Shown: positions 1-11,421 of the stretch, one piece after another
Layout of the letters: every line of letters starts with the position of its first letter
Position numbering within the stretch: the stretch's first letter is position 1
Assembly (NCBI GenBank): GCA_900617975.1
Contig: UZAE01012036.1
Span: forward strand, 26,060 to 82,179
Direction: 5' to 3'
Origin: Rodentolepis nana
Taxonomy: Eukaryota > Platyhelminthes > Cestoda > Cyclophyllidea > Hymenolepididae
DNA: 56,120 nt
Notes under the pieces: model-generated
What the model saw: only the letters and a program-made list of their open reading frames with translations
Database searches by the model: none
Told to the model about the DNA's origin: nothing
Program-made: the position numbers and the translations under genes

Positions 1-561
1 AGCAGCCTGCAGTGCAAGGAGAATCATTAATTAAATAAGAGATAATTAAACTACAAAAACAGGGAACTTTGTCGAAAATTTACCTCCAAGGCTAACTTTC
101 TTTCATCTTCAAGCACCTCTTCAAGGCGTTTCAATTTACGCAGAGTTTTGCTATTAGGATCAATAGCATAAGCCTTCCTAACTTTAGCTAAAGAACCCTC
201 TGTATTTCCTTGTTCAAAAAGAATACGTGCTTCAGTTAACAACGATTCAACAGTCTAAACAAAGTTAACTCATAAGCATCCACATTACCAGCCTTTCATC
301 CGATTGCGCTTTTTCTTGAAGTGAAAGATCAGTTGTCTTTTTAATAAGGCTATCAATGTCTGAGTGCTTGGTAGAATTGATAACATTCAACAGCCGTTCT
401 ATTCTTCGTTCCAACCGTCCAGTAGGATTTATCTTATAGGCACGTTGGAGGGTCTTCAGGGAAGCATGAAAATCACCGATTTCGAAAAGGCTACGAGCTT
501 CCTGTTCCAGCCGATCAGAAGCTGAGGCTAGTCTATTCTCCTTGTCGGGTGAGGCAGACAT
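1..561 (-). CDS. TPR-repeat protein, 5' part (possibly ERCC6L/PICH-like), partial
   Basis: Exons on the minus strand: 289-561 (91 codons, ATG at 561) and 84-254 (57 codons), separated by a 34-bp GT-AG intron (255-288), both in phase 0. Each exon carries one copy of the same helix-turn-helix repeat: EARSLFEIGDFHASL...AYKINP in the first, EARILFEQGNTEGSL...AYAIDP in the second, each followed by an LxRxxxRLxxVL-type helix. This is a TPR-like pattern. It resembles the N-terminal TPR of the mitotic helicase ERCC6L, but no helicase sequence is visible, so that name is only a suggestion. After codon GAG at 84 there are two options. A 77-bp intron (7-83) would lead into codons at 1-6 and out of the window. 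A 33-bp intron (51-83) would lead to a stop within eight codons and give a complete protein of about 155 aa. The gene is divergent from SRBD1, whose start lies 809 bp away. Confidence 0.5.
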
Positions 562-1370
562 TTGAATAAAATACCTAATTATGAGGAACCGTAATAGATA
601 AATAAGAACTGAATTCGTAAATTATACGCTGAAAGCAAAAATTACGGAATTCATATTACTCAAAAAACTGGTAGATTTGTAAATCTAACACATAAATATA
701 AATATTGAAAATAAACTAGTCAAAAGCAAAAGCAGAACCACCGAGGCTAAATTATCATAAATCCTAAGATACGATTGGTGAATATTATTTGAAGTCAACT
801 ATTATTCACCAATAGTATCTTAGAGTTTCCATAATTTAGTTGGCGCATCATTTAATGCATATGAAAACTCAAGATTTTACCAGAAAATAACACATGAATA
901 TGGCTAGACTAACGATCTTTTCCAGTAATCTATTATATTTACCAACAAATATAATTTATTTTCTGTATAATTGCTATGTTTTTATTATGTAAACTATCGA
1001 TTTCTGCAGAAAGATAATTGGTTAACGCTAATTGGTGTTATAAAAGCCTCTTATCACCTCGTGGTTGTGTTCGTATCTTTACTCTTATCCTGTAAATATC
1101 CATTATTGGGCCCTAGGTAGTTTGCTTTTTCAAAGCAGAACTTAACTTATTTTTTAAGCGTGTTTTGGTGCCATAAATATTTTTAACTCTTCTTGAAGAT
1201 TGTTTTATGACTATTACTCATTTAAATATTCTCTCTACTTATTTATTTTGCCTTAAATAAATCACACCTTGTGATTTAACGTAAGGTAGAAGTTTGATGA
1301 AACTGTCGTCTTTTTTTAAATCTAAGGCCTCATATTCACTAACTACTCATTCCCCAGGGATCCCTGCGCA
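562..1370. other. Intergenic region between divergent genes
   Basis: No coding exon is supported. The stretch lies between the starts of two divergent genes and should hold both promoters. No TATA box stands out against the AT-rich background. It contains an inverted repeat at 747-839 (separate entry). Just before the SRBD1 ATG there is a splice-acceptor-like sequence, cattccccag, ending at 1357; this could be a cis- or trans-splice acceptor in the 5' leader. Confidence 0.6.
747..839. repeat. Imperfect 93-nt hairpin (inverted repeat)
   Basis: Three perfectly paired blocks occur in nested order: 747-755 with 831-839 (ctaaattat / ataatttag), 764-772 with 815-823 (ctaagatac / gtatcttag), and 775-784 with 803-812 (ttggtgaata / tattcaccaa). 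Small internal loops separate them and the terminal loop is about 18 nt. The total is 28 perfect pairs in a stem of about 36. The shape fits a microRNA precursor or a small fold-back element. I do not recognise any known flatworm microRNA in the arms. Confidence 0.6.
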
Positions 1371-4300
1371 ATGGAATCTATGGATGTTGATTGGGATGTA
1401 GTAACAGAGATAGCAAATACCTGCGGCGCGGACCACCGTATCACTTCCAAAGTTATAACTTTGCTTAATTCTGGAAACACTCTCCCTTTCATTGCTCGTT
1501 ATCGCAGAGAGGCTACAGGAAATCTTAATCCCGATGTACTTCGTGCTATTAAAGCTAAACTTTCTCAGTGCCGGTAATATTTTATTATCAATCCCCCACC
1601 CCACTTACTCACATATTTTACTTAAAATTAAGTTATTTGTTCACTTTCGCTCTAGTGAGGTGATAGAAAAGGTTAACAGCGCCTATACACAACTTTCTGC
1701 TAGAGGTTTGATGACTGACGAGCTAAGATCTAACTTACGTCGTTGCAAGACTACTTCTGATGTTACTTTTATTGTAAGCCAATTATGGGCAAAAAAATTA
1801 CCTTGCTTTTAGACAGAACCATTTAAGGAATCTGTTCCAAAAACTCTTGCCTCTAAAGCCCGATCCGCAGGGCTCGAGCCATTGGCTCTTGCTATTTTTC
1901 GTAAAGGAGAAAAAGTGGACTTTTCAAATGCGAACTCTAAATTATCTACTATGGAGGTCAAAACTGGTGTTTTGCATATTATGTCTGAATGGATTTGCAA
2001 AGATATTGCCGTTTTACAAGAAGTGGAATCCCTGTACGTTTATATCTTGTTGATTAATTACAGTGTCTAATCGTATATTCTCTTCTAGGTGCTTTAAAAT
2101 TCCTCCAAATCTTGAGACAAGTAAAATAGTACAGAAACAACCTACTCCTAATGTTTCAAAACACAACACTCTAAGAGATATGGCTATTTATAGACCCTAT
2201 TTTAATTTCTCAATGCCTTTTAATCACATTCCTCCACATAAGGTATGTGCTTATTTATCAACTCAAATTTCGTCACATTTGCGCCAATTCACTCCCTATT
2301 GGGTGTTTTGCAGATATTAGCAATAAATCGTGGTGAGGATAGAAAAATATTGAGAGTGAAATTGTCCTTTTCCGATCGTTTAGTCTCTCGAATTCGAGCC
2401 ATAGTTGGCCGCTACTTTCTACACCATATCCACCCAACTCATCATAACTTACTTTGGTGGGCTTTTGATGATGGTTGGAAGCGTCTAATGAAACCCTGTC
2501 TCACTCGAAAACTGAGGTCTCGTATGACCTCTGATGCTCAAGAAACATCTCTACTTGTTTTTGGAGCCAATTTGAGACGAATTTTAATGACAGCTCCACT
2601 TAGAAACGCACCTTTACCTTCTGCTGGAGATCTGAATGCAAAAATGATTGATCCTAAAGATGAAGTACCTGCACCTGATGTTGTCTCATCTAGTCTTGGT
2701 GCGCCTGGTGATAGGTTACCAGTAGTTGGACTTGATCCGGGATTTCGTCATGGAACCAAATGGGCTGCTTGTGATCCCCTCGGTGTTGTTATAGCCACAG
2801 GGATTTTACATGTCACTGTTAGGAAACCGGAGCAAATCTGCAATCAAACGGATAGTAGAGTTCAAGCTCTTGTTACGACCATGATTAGCCACGGGTAAGA
2901 AAGTTCCTCCTTTTTGACGTTTATAATATGTTCATGTTGAAAAGGTGCAATAAGTTTAATCAAGTTTATTCCATCGATCACATCTATACACCTGAAGGAA
3001 GAAAGCACTTTTGCAGGTTTATAAACTGATGAAGGCAAGGGAATATCTTGAATGTAGCATGTTGAGTCAATAGGCAATCAATAAATCGAAGTAAAAATGC
3101 AAAAGATAACACAGGGCATTAGCTTATTACACCATTTGGTTTGGTTCGTCAAAATTGTTAGGTATCGTGATGCGCAGTGTGGGTTTTTAAGTGTTGGTGA
3201 TACCTGTTTGGCGTCATAATTAAATCTCGAATATTACAACATTCAACGAATTTGGTTTATCATCGACTGATTTGAACGTAATATTTTATATAGTTTTGTA
3301 ATGGTACACTGTGGAGTACCCATTCCTGATGCGATTAAACTGCACTCAACCGAACATTCTAGAGGATTCAATTGTGTGTGCAGAGGACTTCTCAGCTAGT
3401 CAGCTATTAATTTTCATTCAAGATATGTTTTACGTATCCAATTTGGAATCATGCCTGCCGTGATGACAGTTTTAATAAACGGCATACCTCTGCTTCTTCT
3501 ATACCATTGAGATAACCTTACTCATTTCAGGATGTTTTGGCACATCGATAACCGGGGATTTATTTATATCAAATGGCAGGCTTTATGATAGTTATCATCA
3601 ACCCCTTAGGTGACTTCATGGAGCAGTGGAGAACTTCAATGTCACAAATAATCGGGGGGGGGGGGGGGTTAGAAGAGTGATTCAGAGATCCAAGAAAGAC
3701 AGACACAAAGGCATACGAAAAGGTAGGATAGGTATGGTGGAAGTGATCGAATATGACACATTAGGGTCATGGTAATTTGAAGTCAGAAGTCAAATAGACT
3801 TTGCTTTAAGAGTATACGTTGCCCAGGGTGTTCTATCGTACCCCCGAGAATAAGTCATGGCTTATTTGTGTAGCAATCCACTTCTATACAAAAACTACAT
3901 TTTGTCCCACCTTTCAACATACAATAATTTCATATTTTTTCGCCTTATATTAGTCGATTACATTTTGTGAGAGCGTAGTTTTTCCAGGTGTTACTATCGG
4001 TTTCTTAATAAACTTTTGGTTTGTTCTACAAATTTGCTTATTAACAATTCGGAGATGACTGTGCAATATTTTTGAGAACTGGTTGTATGGAGTGATGACA
4101 GGGATCATTTGTCGTGCTTATGAATAGACGTTAAAATATTTTTTTAATCACTATCTTTTGGCACGGAAATGTCGACTGTTTCGTCCAATGTTCATCGCAA
4201 GCTTTACATTAGTGTAAATATCTTCTAATTTTGTTTAATAATGTGGCCATCTCGTACCTCTTTATGGGGAAGGCGTAACAATAATGTGATGAGTTACCAG

Positions 4301-7300
4301 CGCATTGTGATGTTTGGAAGGCAGTTTTTCGGGTGTAAATGTTGTTGCAAATAATTAGGGAACAGATGTCATCCAAGACTGTTTACTCTATGATGACGTT
4401 CTGAAATGTCTAAGTAACCATAGTTTTAGGTAATATCCCTTATATTTGGTTTTATTTCCATTTTTATCCATACTTTGTATCACCTTGCCGACGTCGAACG
4501 TCAAAATGCGAATATTTTTTTAAAAAGAATAAGTGTGTAGAATTCTCGGTATGCATATTTAATAAACAGTCCACACTTCCCGTTGATAGTAGCATAAAAT
4601 AAAGTGCACATCAAATTTTAAGGTTATTTTTGATAGTTAGAAATGTTAAGTTCTGCACCCGTAATAATCGTAATTTCCTCGATGTGAAAACCCATACCTA
4701 ATCTCCTTCTTTGATGTTTTAGAATTAGTACCATCGCTCTTGGTAACGGCACAGCTTGCCGTGAGACGGAAAAATGGTTAACCAATGCTATTAAATCGGG
4801 TCTCTTTTCGCCCCTCCCTGTTCGCTATGCCATTGTAAACGAATGTGGTGCTTCTACATATTCAGTCTCTCCTTTGGCGTGCCAAGAGTTACCCGAGCTG
4901 GATGTGTCCCTGCGTGGGGCTGTATCGATAGCCCGGCGTCTACAAGATCCCCTGGCAGAAATGGTGAAGATTGAACCCCAGCATCTGGGAGTTGGAATGT
5001 ACCAGCACGATCTTCCGCCACGAAAGCTTCAAGCGGAAGTTGAAGAGGCATTGGAAGAATGTATCTCCTTTGTCGGAGTGGATGTTAACACTGCTCAAAA
5101 GCATGTACTCGCACGAGTAGCTGGTCTTTCTCAATCCAAAGCGCTTGAGATTATCAACTACCGAATCAAGCATGGTCGATTTCGTTGTCGAAATGAAATT
5201 CTCAAAGTGAGGGGAATTGGAGCAAACACTTTTGCACAGTGTGCTGGTTTTCTGCGAGTCAAACCAGAGTTTTCAATTACCAGAATGGACGCTTCAAAGT
5301 GAGTACCATTTTTAATAGTGGTATGTCTTTTACTAATTAAGCAAACTTTCTATTTCCTTTTTTCAAAATCTCATTTCAAAAGGTGGTAACATAAAGAGAT
5401 GTTGCGTTTTGTGATTTGTAACGTTTGTACAAATCGGAGGGATATCAGAACATTTGATTTCATGTCGATTTCCTCAATGTTTTCAATATGCAAAATGTGT
5501 ATTGTTCACTTCACCCAGTTTTTGTTTGAACCAACAGTTATGTAGAGTTATTTTACTCTTATTCAGATGAGGCTACTTGATTTTTGAAGAGTTGTTATCG
5601 GTTTACCTTGCATGAGTGGCAAGACGGTGAATTCATGGGTCTATCTATTCCAAGGTTTCGGATTATTATTTCATTAAATATGGGGTAGAAATTCACTTGT
5701 ACTACTTAAAACAAGCCAATAAATGGCAGGTGGTACAGGAACTTGTCCTAAATCAGTGTCCAATTGATGATTTCTAGTTGATTTTTCTGCGTTATCTTTG
5801 TTTCCTTTGACTAATGCGTCTAATTATTATTCTTATTAGGCTTAACTTTTCAAACTATAGCAAGCAGATCGGACTTTCCCCATTTTGAAAATCGTTGAGT
5901 AGTCTCAAGCTTTTGGATCGAAAAGCGTAATCTGTGTCTCAATGATTCTTCCACCTCCTTTGTGATTTAGGTTTCTCAAAGTATTTATATAGACTCCGTT
6001 TTATTATTTTTAGAGATGTCGAATTTATCTCACTCTGTTCAGACGAAGAAGTCGGAAAGTCTGATGACGTAGATATGAAGGTGATCTCTCTTGGTAGAAA
6101 GCGGAATCGTCTGGTTGCCATGGATACACAATCTCCAACCAAGAGATCGCGTATCATAATACCTGAACCGAATCCCAATGACTTCTCCTTTAACCCTCTA
6201 GATCAAACAGCTATTCACCCGGCCTCATATCATATTGCTACCGCGTAAGTGCATGTATTCTTGCTACTTGTGCGTTTTAAGTAGCTGTAATTTTCCCGAT
6301 CATTCCTTAAACTTTGCTTTCGCGCAGTCTCATTAGGCACTTGAATTATGAAGTTTGCGATATTGGAAGCACTGTTCTTCGTAACTCTGCTAAAGCTTTA
6401 TTCGCGTCAAAAGATCGTAAGTGGTGGAAAGAAGATTGTTAGCCTCTATTCCCTTTGTTATTGTTCGGAATTCTAAGTCACTTTTCTTCACAGGTGACAC
6501 TGTCCTTTCCCTATTTACGACAGAGGAGTTTGGACTGGAGACACTATGTGATATATTGGATGCTCTATGTCGTCCATTGGACTTTGATGAACGTCAGGGT
6601 TAGTTTTAACTCGTTTAGTACTGCTCTATGACAGCGCAATTAGTAATTCTGTAAGTAGTAGGAATCATCTTTACGCAAGAGCCAATTAAATAATTCTTTT
6701 ACATCTTGATCCAGCTTTCCAAAGTTCAACCTAGTGAATCATTTTTTAAAGTTTGTGATCATAAGCCTCTTATTATTAATTTCGTCGTCATCTGCATTTC
6801 ATCACTTGAATAAGGCGACTGCTTGAAGTCCCATTGGACTTACCACTATTGCTCCATGTTGACCACTGTGCGTTAATTGAATTCAACATTCTGTATGAAA
6901 TGAATCATCAATCATTGTGATTCTGATTCTGGTCTGTAGCAGAAGAAATAATACTTCTATATTCATTAATTTATATCTAACTTCCAATGCTATATATTGA
7001 GGGCATTGAACTAGTGGTTTGGAACACGTCCCTACTTATTAAATATCTGTATGCATACCTCTTCATTTGGCACTATTATTGCATTCATTTGCCTCCATAT
7101 GGTAATTGGATACAGAATATTTATTTATTTTAAATGGCATGCCTTTTGATACTTACCATGGCCCCTTCAGCTGACTGCGAGCTTCACAGAGGGGAGAAAC
7201 ATTAACGTCAATAAAAGTCGATAGGGGGAACAGAAGAGTGATTCACGGGTAGAAGGAGACAGACACAAAGGCAGAGTAACGGTAAGATGAGTGCTGTGAT

Positions 7301-8031
7301 GTGGTCGAATATGACATGCAGTCGGGTCATGGTAGCTTGAAGTGAGAAGTCAGCTGCCAACTTATAGACTTTTTGCCGTATGAGTATGCGTTGCCCATGG
7401 TGCACCAAGTGGAGGTAAGTCTATCGCACACCTTTGGATACTGAATATTAAGTCTCCGATATGCCACTATTGCTTTAGAGTAGATCCCAAGTCTAAGCTT
7501 CCCACTGGATTCACTTCTTCATGTTAGTCCGCTTTCTAGGTTGGATTGCTCGCAATTATTCTTTCTGACTTACAATGAGTTGTTTTCCACACTGGTTACA
7601 ACTGCAGGTGGGCTATAAATGCCTGGTAAATGAAAGTGAGTAGATGTAATTGCTAATTTTTTTTTTATCTTTATCACACAGACCTCTTTACACCAATGTT
7701 CCGCTCCTCTGTTATTTCCATCACAAACCTGAGTCCAGGTTTGGAGGTACAGGGTTGTGTTAGGAATGTAACTACCTTCGGTGCTTTTGTGGATATTGGT
7801 GTGGAAGTTGAAGCTCTGATCCCTATTAACCAATTTCCCCGACCCTCATCCAACAGAAGAAACGCTGGAAGTAGTAGTAGTCAAATTGGCTGTACCAGAA
7901 GTATTCTGCAACAATCTGGCCTTCGCCTTGGTGATAGGATCAAGGCGAAAATTAGCTCTGTAATTCCTCAGGAGGGGAGAATTTCCCTTAAAGATGTGTA
8001 CCTACTTTGTAATACTCGTGTAAATAAATGA
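1371..8031 (+). CDS. SRBD1: S1 RNA-binding domain-containing protein 1 (Tex family)
   Basis: Ten exons with agreeing phases: 1371-1573, 1656-1773, 1813-2033, 2089-2242, 2314-2894, 4723-5298, 6014-6244, 6328-6416, 6494-6598, 7682-8031. Together they give 2628 nt and 875 aa, within the family's usual length. Landmarks in order are the Tex N-terminal motif LPFIARYRREATG (about aa 40-52), AINRGE (aa 236-241), the YqgF/RNase H-like fold starting VVGLDPGFRHGTKWA (about aa 369), IALGNGTACRETE, and the near-invariant block VSLRGAVSIARRLQDPLAE. Helix-hairpin-helix repeats follow (about aa 540-610, FVGVDVNTA to QCAGFLRV), then a C-terminal S1 domain in the last exon (about aa 775-865, TFGAFVDIGVEVEALIP). 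Tex/SRBD1 proteins bind RNA and are linked to transcription; the precise role in flatworms is not known. Introns range from 39 bp to 1.8 kb. Copies of the interspersed repeat lie in introns 5 and 9 and directly after the stop codon. Confidence 0.95.
2895..4722 (+). other. SRBD1 intron 5
   Basis: A 1.8-kb intron with GT-AG borders and phase 2 on both sides. Apart from a degraded copy of the interspersed repeat (3556-3845) and a run of 15 G inside it (3654-3668), I see no further structure and no nested gene. Confidence 0.75.
3556..3845 (-). mobile_element. Interspersed repeat, copy F (degraded)
   Basis: This copy matches the family along most of its length: the caaatggcaggctttatgatagt-type end at 3570, then agaagagtgattca, acagacacaaaggca, gtgatcgaatatgaca, and gttgcccagggtg near 3835. 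Sense orientation is minus. Part of the 5' ribozyme region is deleted: the segment for the P2 5' strand, P3 and L3 is missing between 3830 and 3838. A purine stretch in the middle has expanded to 15 consecutive G. Confidence 0.8.
7122..7433 (-). mobile_element. Interspersed repeat, copy A, with target-site duplication
   Basis: Near full-length copy (312 bp) in SRBD1 intron 9, antisense to the gene. It is bounded by a 16-bp direct repeat with one mismatch, ttggatac(a/t)gaatatt, at 7106-7121 and 7434-7449. This is the target-site duplication expected of target-primed reverse transcription. The sense strand (minus) ends in the A-rich tail. The 5' ribozyme region (7364-7433) keeps P2, P3 and the TGGGCAAC motif but has a P1 mismatch and a P4 mismatch, so this copy is probably inactive. 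Confidence 0.88.
8023..8028 (+). terminator. Poly(A) signal overlapping the end of SRBD1 coding sequence
   Basis: AATAAA lies immediately before the TGA stop codon (8029-8031), inside the codons for the last residues. If it is used, the 3' UTR would be only about 10-25 nt and would end inside the adjacent repeat copy. Whether it is the functional signal cannot be told from sequence alone. Confidence 0.45.
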
Positions 8032-8034
8032 AAT

Positions 8035-8369
8035 GATTTTATTTTGCTATTTCAAATGGCAGGCATTTGGATAGTTATCATTAGCTCTTTAGTTGTTTTC
8101 GGGCTTCACAAGAGGAAGGAACATCAAAGTAACAGAAAGTCGAGGGGTGGGGAACAGAAGAGTGATTCACAGATGTAAAAGAGACAGACAGACAGACACA
8201 AAGCCAGAGTAAAGGTAAGATGAGTACTGTGGAAGTGATAGAATATGACATACAGTTTGGCCATTGTAGTTTGAAGTCAGAAGTCAACTGTCGTTTAATA
8301 GACTTTCCCACGTATGAGTACACGTTGCCCATGATGCTTCACGTGGAGGCAAGTCTATGGCACAATACC
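8035..8369 (-). mobile_element. Interspersed repeat, copy B, inserted at the SRBD1 stop codon
   Basis: A 335-bp copy bounded by the 11-bp direct repeat ataaatgaaat at 8024-8034 and 8370-8380. The left repeat contains the SRBD1 stop codon. Sense orientation is minus, antisense to SRBD1. It keeps the central family motifs (acagacacaaag, gtttgaagtcagaagtcaact) and the P2 pair ATAGACTT/AAGTCTAT, but P1 and P3 have decayed. Confidence 0.88.
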
Positions 8370-10731
8370 ATAAATGAAATATTACTTATTGTTTTTAAGT
8401 AATTAGTTAAGGACGAAGAATGGAGGGGAAATGTACTTGTGGCTTCAATTTCAAAAACGCTAGCAAATAAGTAATTCAGAACGACTTGTAGAGATTGCTT
8501 GCGATGAACAAGAGCCGTTTGAAATAGTATTATTTTAATTAGATTGAAACTAATAGGTTGGTTTAAGCGACGTATGAAGTGTCTTCTGGGTCATCGTGTA
8601 TGAAAGAATATTTTGTAGGTTAGCCAAATGAATAATGAAAGGGCGTGTCGTTTATAAGCTGTGCAAAAAAGGTAGATGTGGATCAGGAGGTGAAAAGAAT
8701 GGTGGCCTCTATCCTCTCATCATTACGAAGCCTAACTGATTACATCTCATGTATCAGACGTTGGTTTCCAACCTTTGTTAATGCTAGTTTTCATGCTAAA
8801 TGTGGGTTTCTGTACTGATTTGACACATTTGTATAGCATCGGCACTCTTGTTGATTTATGCACCGAATTAAGCCATTGACATCAATCAGGACATATAAAC
8901 TTCACCTTTCTCTCACTAATTTAGGGGAGCGGACTTGCCTTCTCATCTTGACAGTTAAGTTCTGCTAACTGGTCATCTGTTTGCTAGTGGTGCGATTTAT
9001 AACCATCTATAGCAATCGCAATCGAGACAACTGTGTGATATAGAATACCTAAGGGTTAAGGTAAGTTAGAACAAAAAGAAATCGGGAAGATTCATGACCA
9101 AGAAATATGAATAAAAATTGGGTCAAGCAGTCATTTTGTCACTATCCTTTGAATAACAGCCTGACGGGTGTTGTGTTTGCAAATGTGTGGATTTATTTAA
9201 AGGACCGATGGTCGACAAGTCATGTCCAATTACCTCCTTGATAGGGAGGTCATGGATTACATTTGTTGCTCAAAATTTAGTCGTGTCGAAAGTAAAATCA
9301 GGTTGACCCACAGTTGGAAATGAAGAGTATTTACAGATAGTATCGGTATCTTCTATGCAGGATTCGTAACAAATATCTCCAAATTTTCGTGACCCTCTAC
9401 CCTTTTATTATTAATTGTAGCATTGTGGCTTAAACATCTCTTAATTAAAGTGCGTCCTTTTTATTTAATTTTGTTTTCTCTACCGAGATTTTTCGAAAAT
9501 CCTCTCAGGGCGGTTAAACGGAAAGTCACACCCCATGAAATAATATTTTCGATCCCAATAACCGCCCACCAGAATAAGAGCTCATGGGCGAAAATATAGA
9601 AGTAAAATATTCCACCTAAGAAGAACATATACAGTAATGAATCGTTACTTTCCTAAGCTACTTATTTACTTACCTAAAAGAAATGTACATATTTGTATCT
9701 GATACTACAACAGCTAAGATTTGACCAAACCTTTGCGATCTTCTCGGCCAAAATCCCCCTCCCCGAAATGTGTGGAATATGAAAGCATTGAGTTAAGAGC
9801 GTTCATTGCAACTGTGACCACTGACAAAGCATTAGTAGTTCTTGGATATATTTAACGCAACTTTGAAACGATATCAATCTTTAGCTCGTTGAGAAGACCT
9901 CGGTATCTCAGCTGCACTTAGTTACTTTTTGATGTAGTCCCTACATCTTCACATCTCAGTTGAGTTGAGATCATGATAAGACCCAAACCGCAGTGAGTGG
10001 AATCCCATATTCTCTCTAAAAAGCAAAATTTTGAAACTGTGCAGTTATTTCTATGAATAGTAGGTTGTTGTCCATGTACGTGTCAGTCCATAACCTGTCA
10101 CCTAATCTCCTATCTTAGTTTCGAATGACATTTGCGAATTGGTAAATAGCCTTCTCATGCAGACACATTCCTTCATTTCACAGTCTTAGACAGGGATCGA
10201 AGTAGTTGTAAATAGAATGATTGAATTAATTGAAACAGTGCGTGTTTTTATGTTTTAGTTTGTGTGATCGCAAGTGTATTGATTTTGAAATACGTTCATC
10301 GTAAACCATCACTTGCATTGCGCAAACACACGTTTTAGCATCATACCTGGTTATCCTATTAAAACCCTTAGATGACCGAAGCTTAAATGTTATAATTGTT
10401 CGGGACTATTCTTAAGCACCTCCTGTTCAGTCAAATTAATCTTTACAGGAAAATGTCGATCATTCGTTCTGGGAAGTTTTTATTAAATTAGTCAGAAAAG
10501 CCCAAAACGTCGTCATATAGACAGCAACCTAGAGCATGGATTTGCCTCAACTTGGAGACGTCCCGCTGATTATCTTGGTTTAGCGTTTTGCTTTTTCGGG
10601 AAATGAAACCGATTTTTCCCCTAAGGAACGTATTTGAATATTTCCTGTCTATTCTTGTTTAACTTTGAAATGTTTCTCCTCCACGAAAATCAGGGTCTTG
10701 GAAGAGTTAAAGACGCAGCTATCCATCTTTA

Positions 10732-10990
10732 GGGAATTTGAACGAAATCTGTGAAGAGCTAAGCTCCCAACTAAATGTAAGTTTGATCAACCACTTAACA
10801 GGATCATTTGAAAAATTGTATTGCATAGCATTGTTAAGAGCTCACCCAGAACCCGATAGGTCAATTAAAGGAATTCATACTTTGGAATATCGTAACGTAT
10901 TATACCAAACTATACTTCTTATTACGAAGTGGACATCTGATCCTTCCAATATTACAAATAGTAAGATTCGTAGTGTTCTAAATTCATTAT
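10732..10990 (+). CDS. Possible internal exon or gene remnant, function unknown
   Basis: An open frame without an ATG begins after an acceptor-like atctttag at about 10731 and runs to a donor-like ATG|GTATTT. It encodes NLNEICEELSSQLN..., ...LLRAHPEPDRSIKGIHTLEYR... and ...ITKWTSDPSNITNS. The composition looks protein-like rather than random up to that donor and becomes simple (F, I, L) afterwards. An adjacent frame just upstream (VLEELKTQLSIFREFE) also looks coding, so a frameshifted pseudogene is possible. I do not recognise the family and found no partner exons. Confidence 0.2.
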
Positions 10991-11396
10991 CCCATTTATT
11001 TCGTATTATGGTATTTTTTGTTTTATTTATTTTTTTAATTCGAAGATACTTAAGGCTATTGAGTGGTATTTTCAGCATTCAAAATTGCCCTGTTCTTTTC
11101 CATATTTTGAAACGAAAGTCATGGCTTATTTTGTTTCTCATTTTTCTGCAAGCAGGCCAGCCCCAATTTCTTTTAATCTTATTACTCTCAGCCAAGCATA
11201 TAACCCATTTATTAAAAATGTGCCCTTAAAAAATCGATATAAGCCCAAGCTGAACTGCCCTTTTATGCTCTCTTTCCCGTTTAGTCCAATGGCTTCACCT
11301 CATAGGAAATAAACGCTTAACTAGATTACTTGAGTTGAAAGTGGTTAATTGTCACCTAAATTTCCTTGAAAACTCTAATATATATGCACTTGTGGT

Positions 11397-11421
11397 TATA
11401 TATATATATATATATATATAT
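11397..11421. repeat. (TA)n microsatellite
   Basis: An uninterrupted run of about 12 TA units. Confidence 0.95.
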
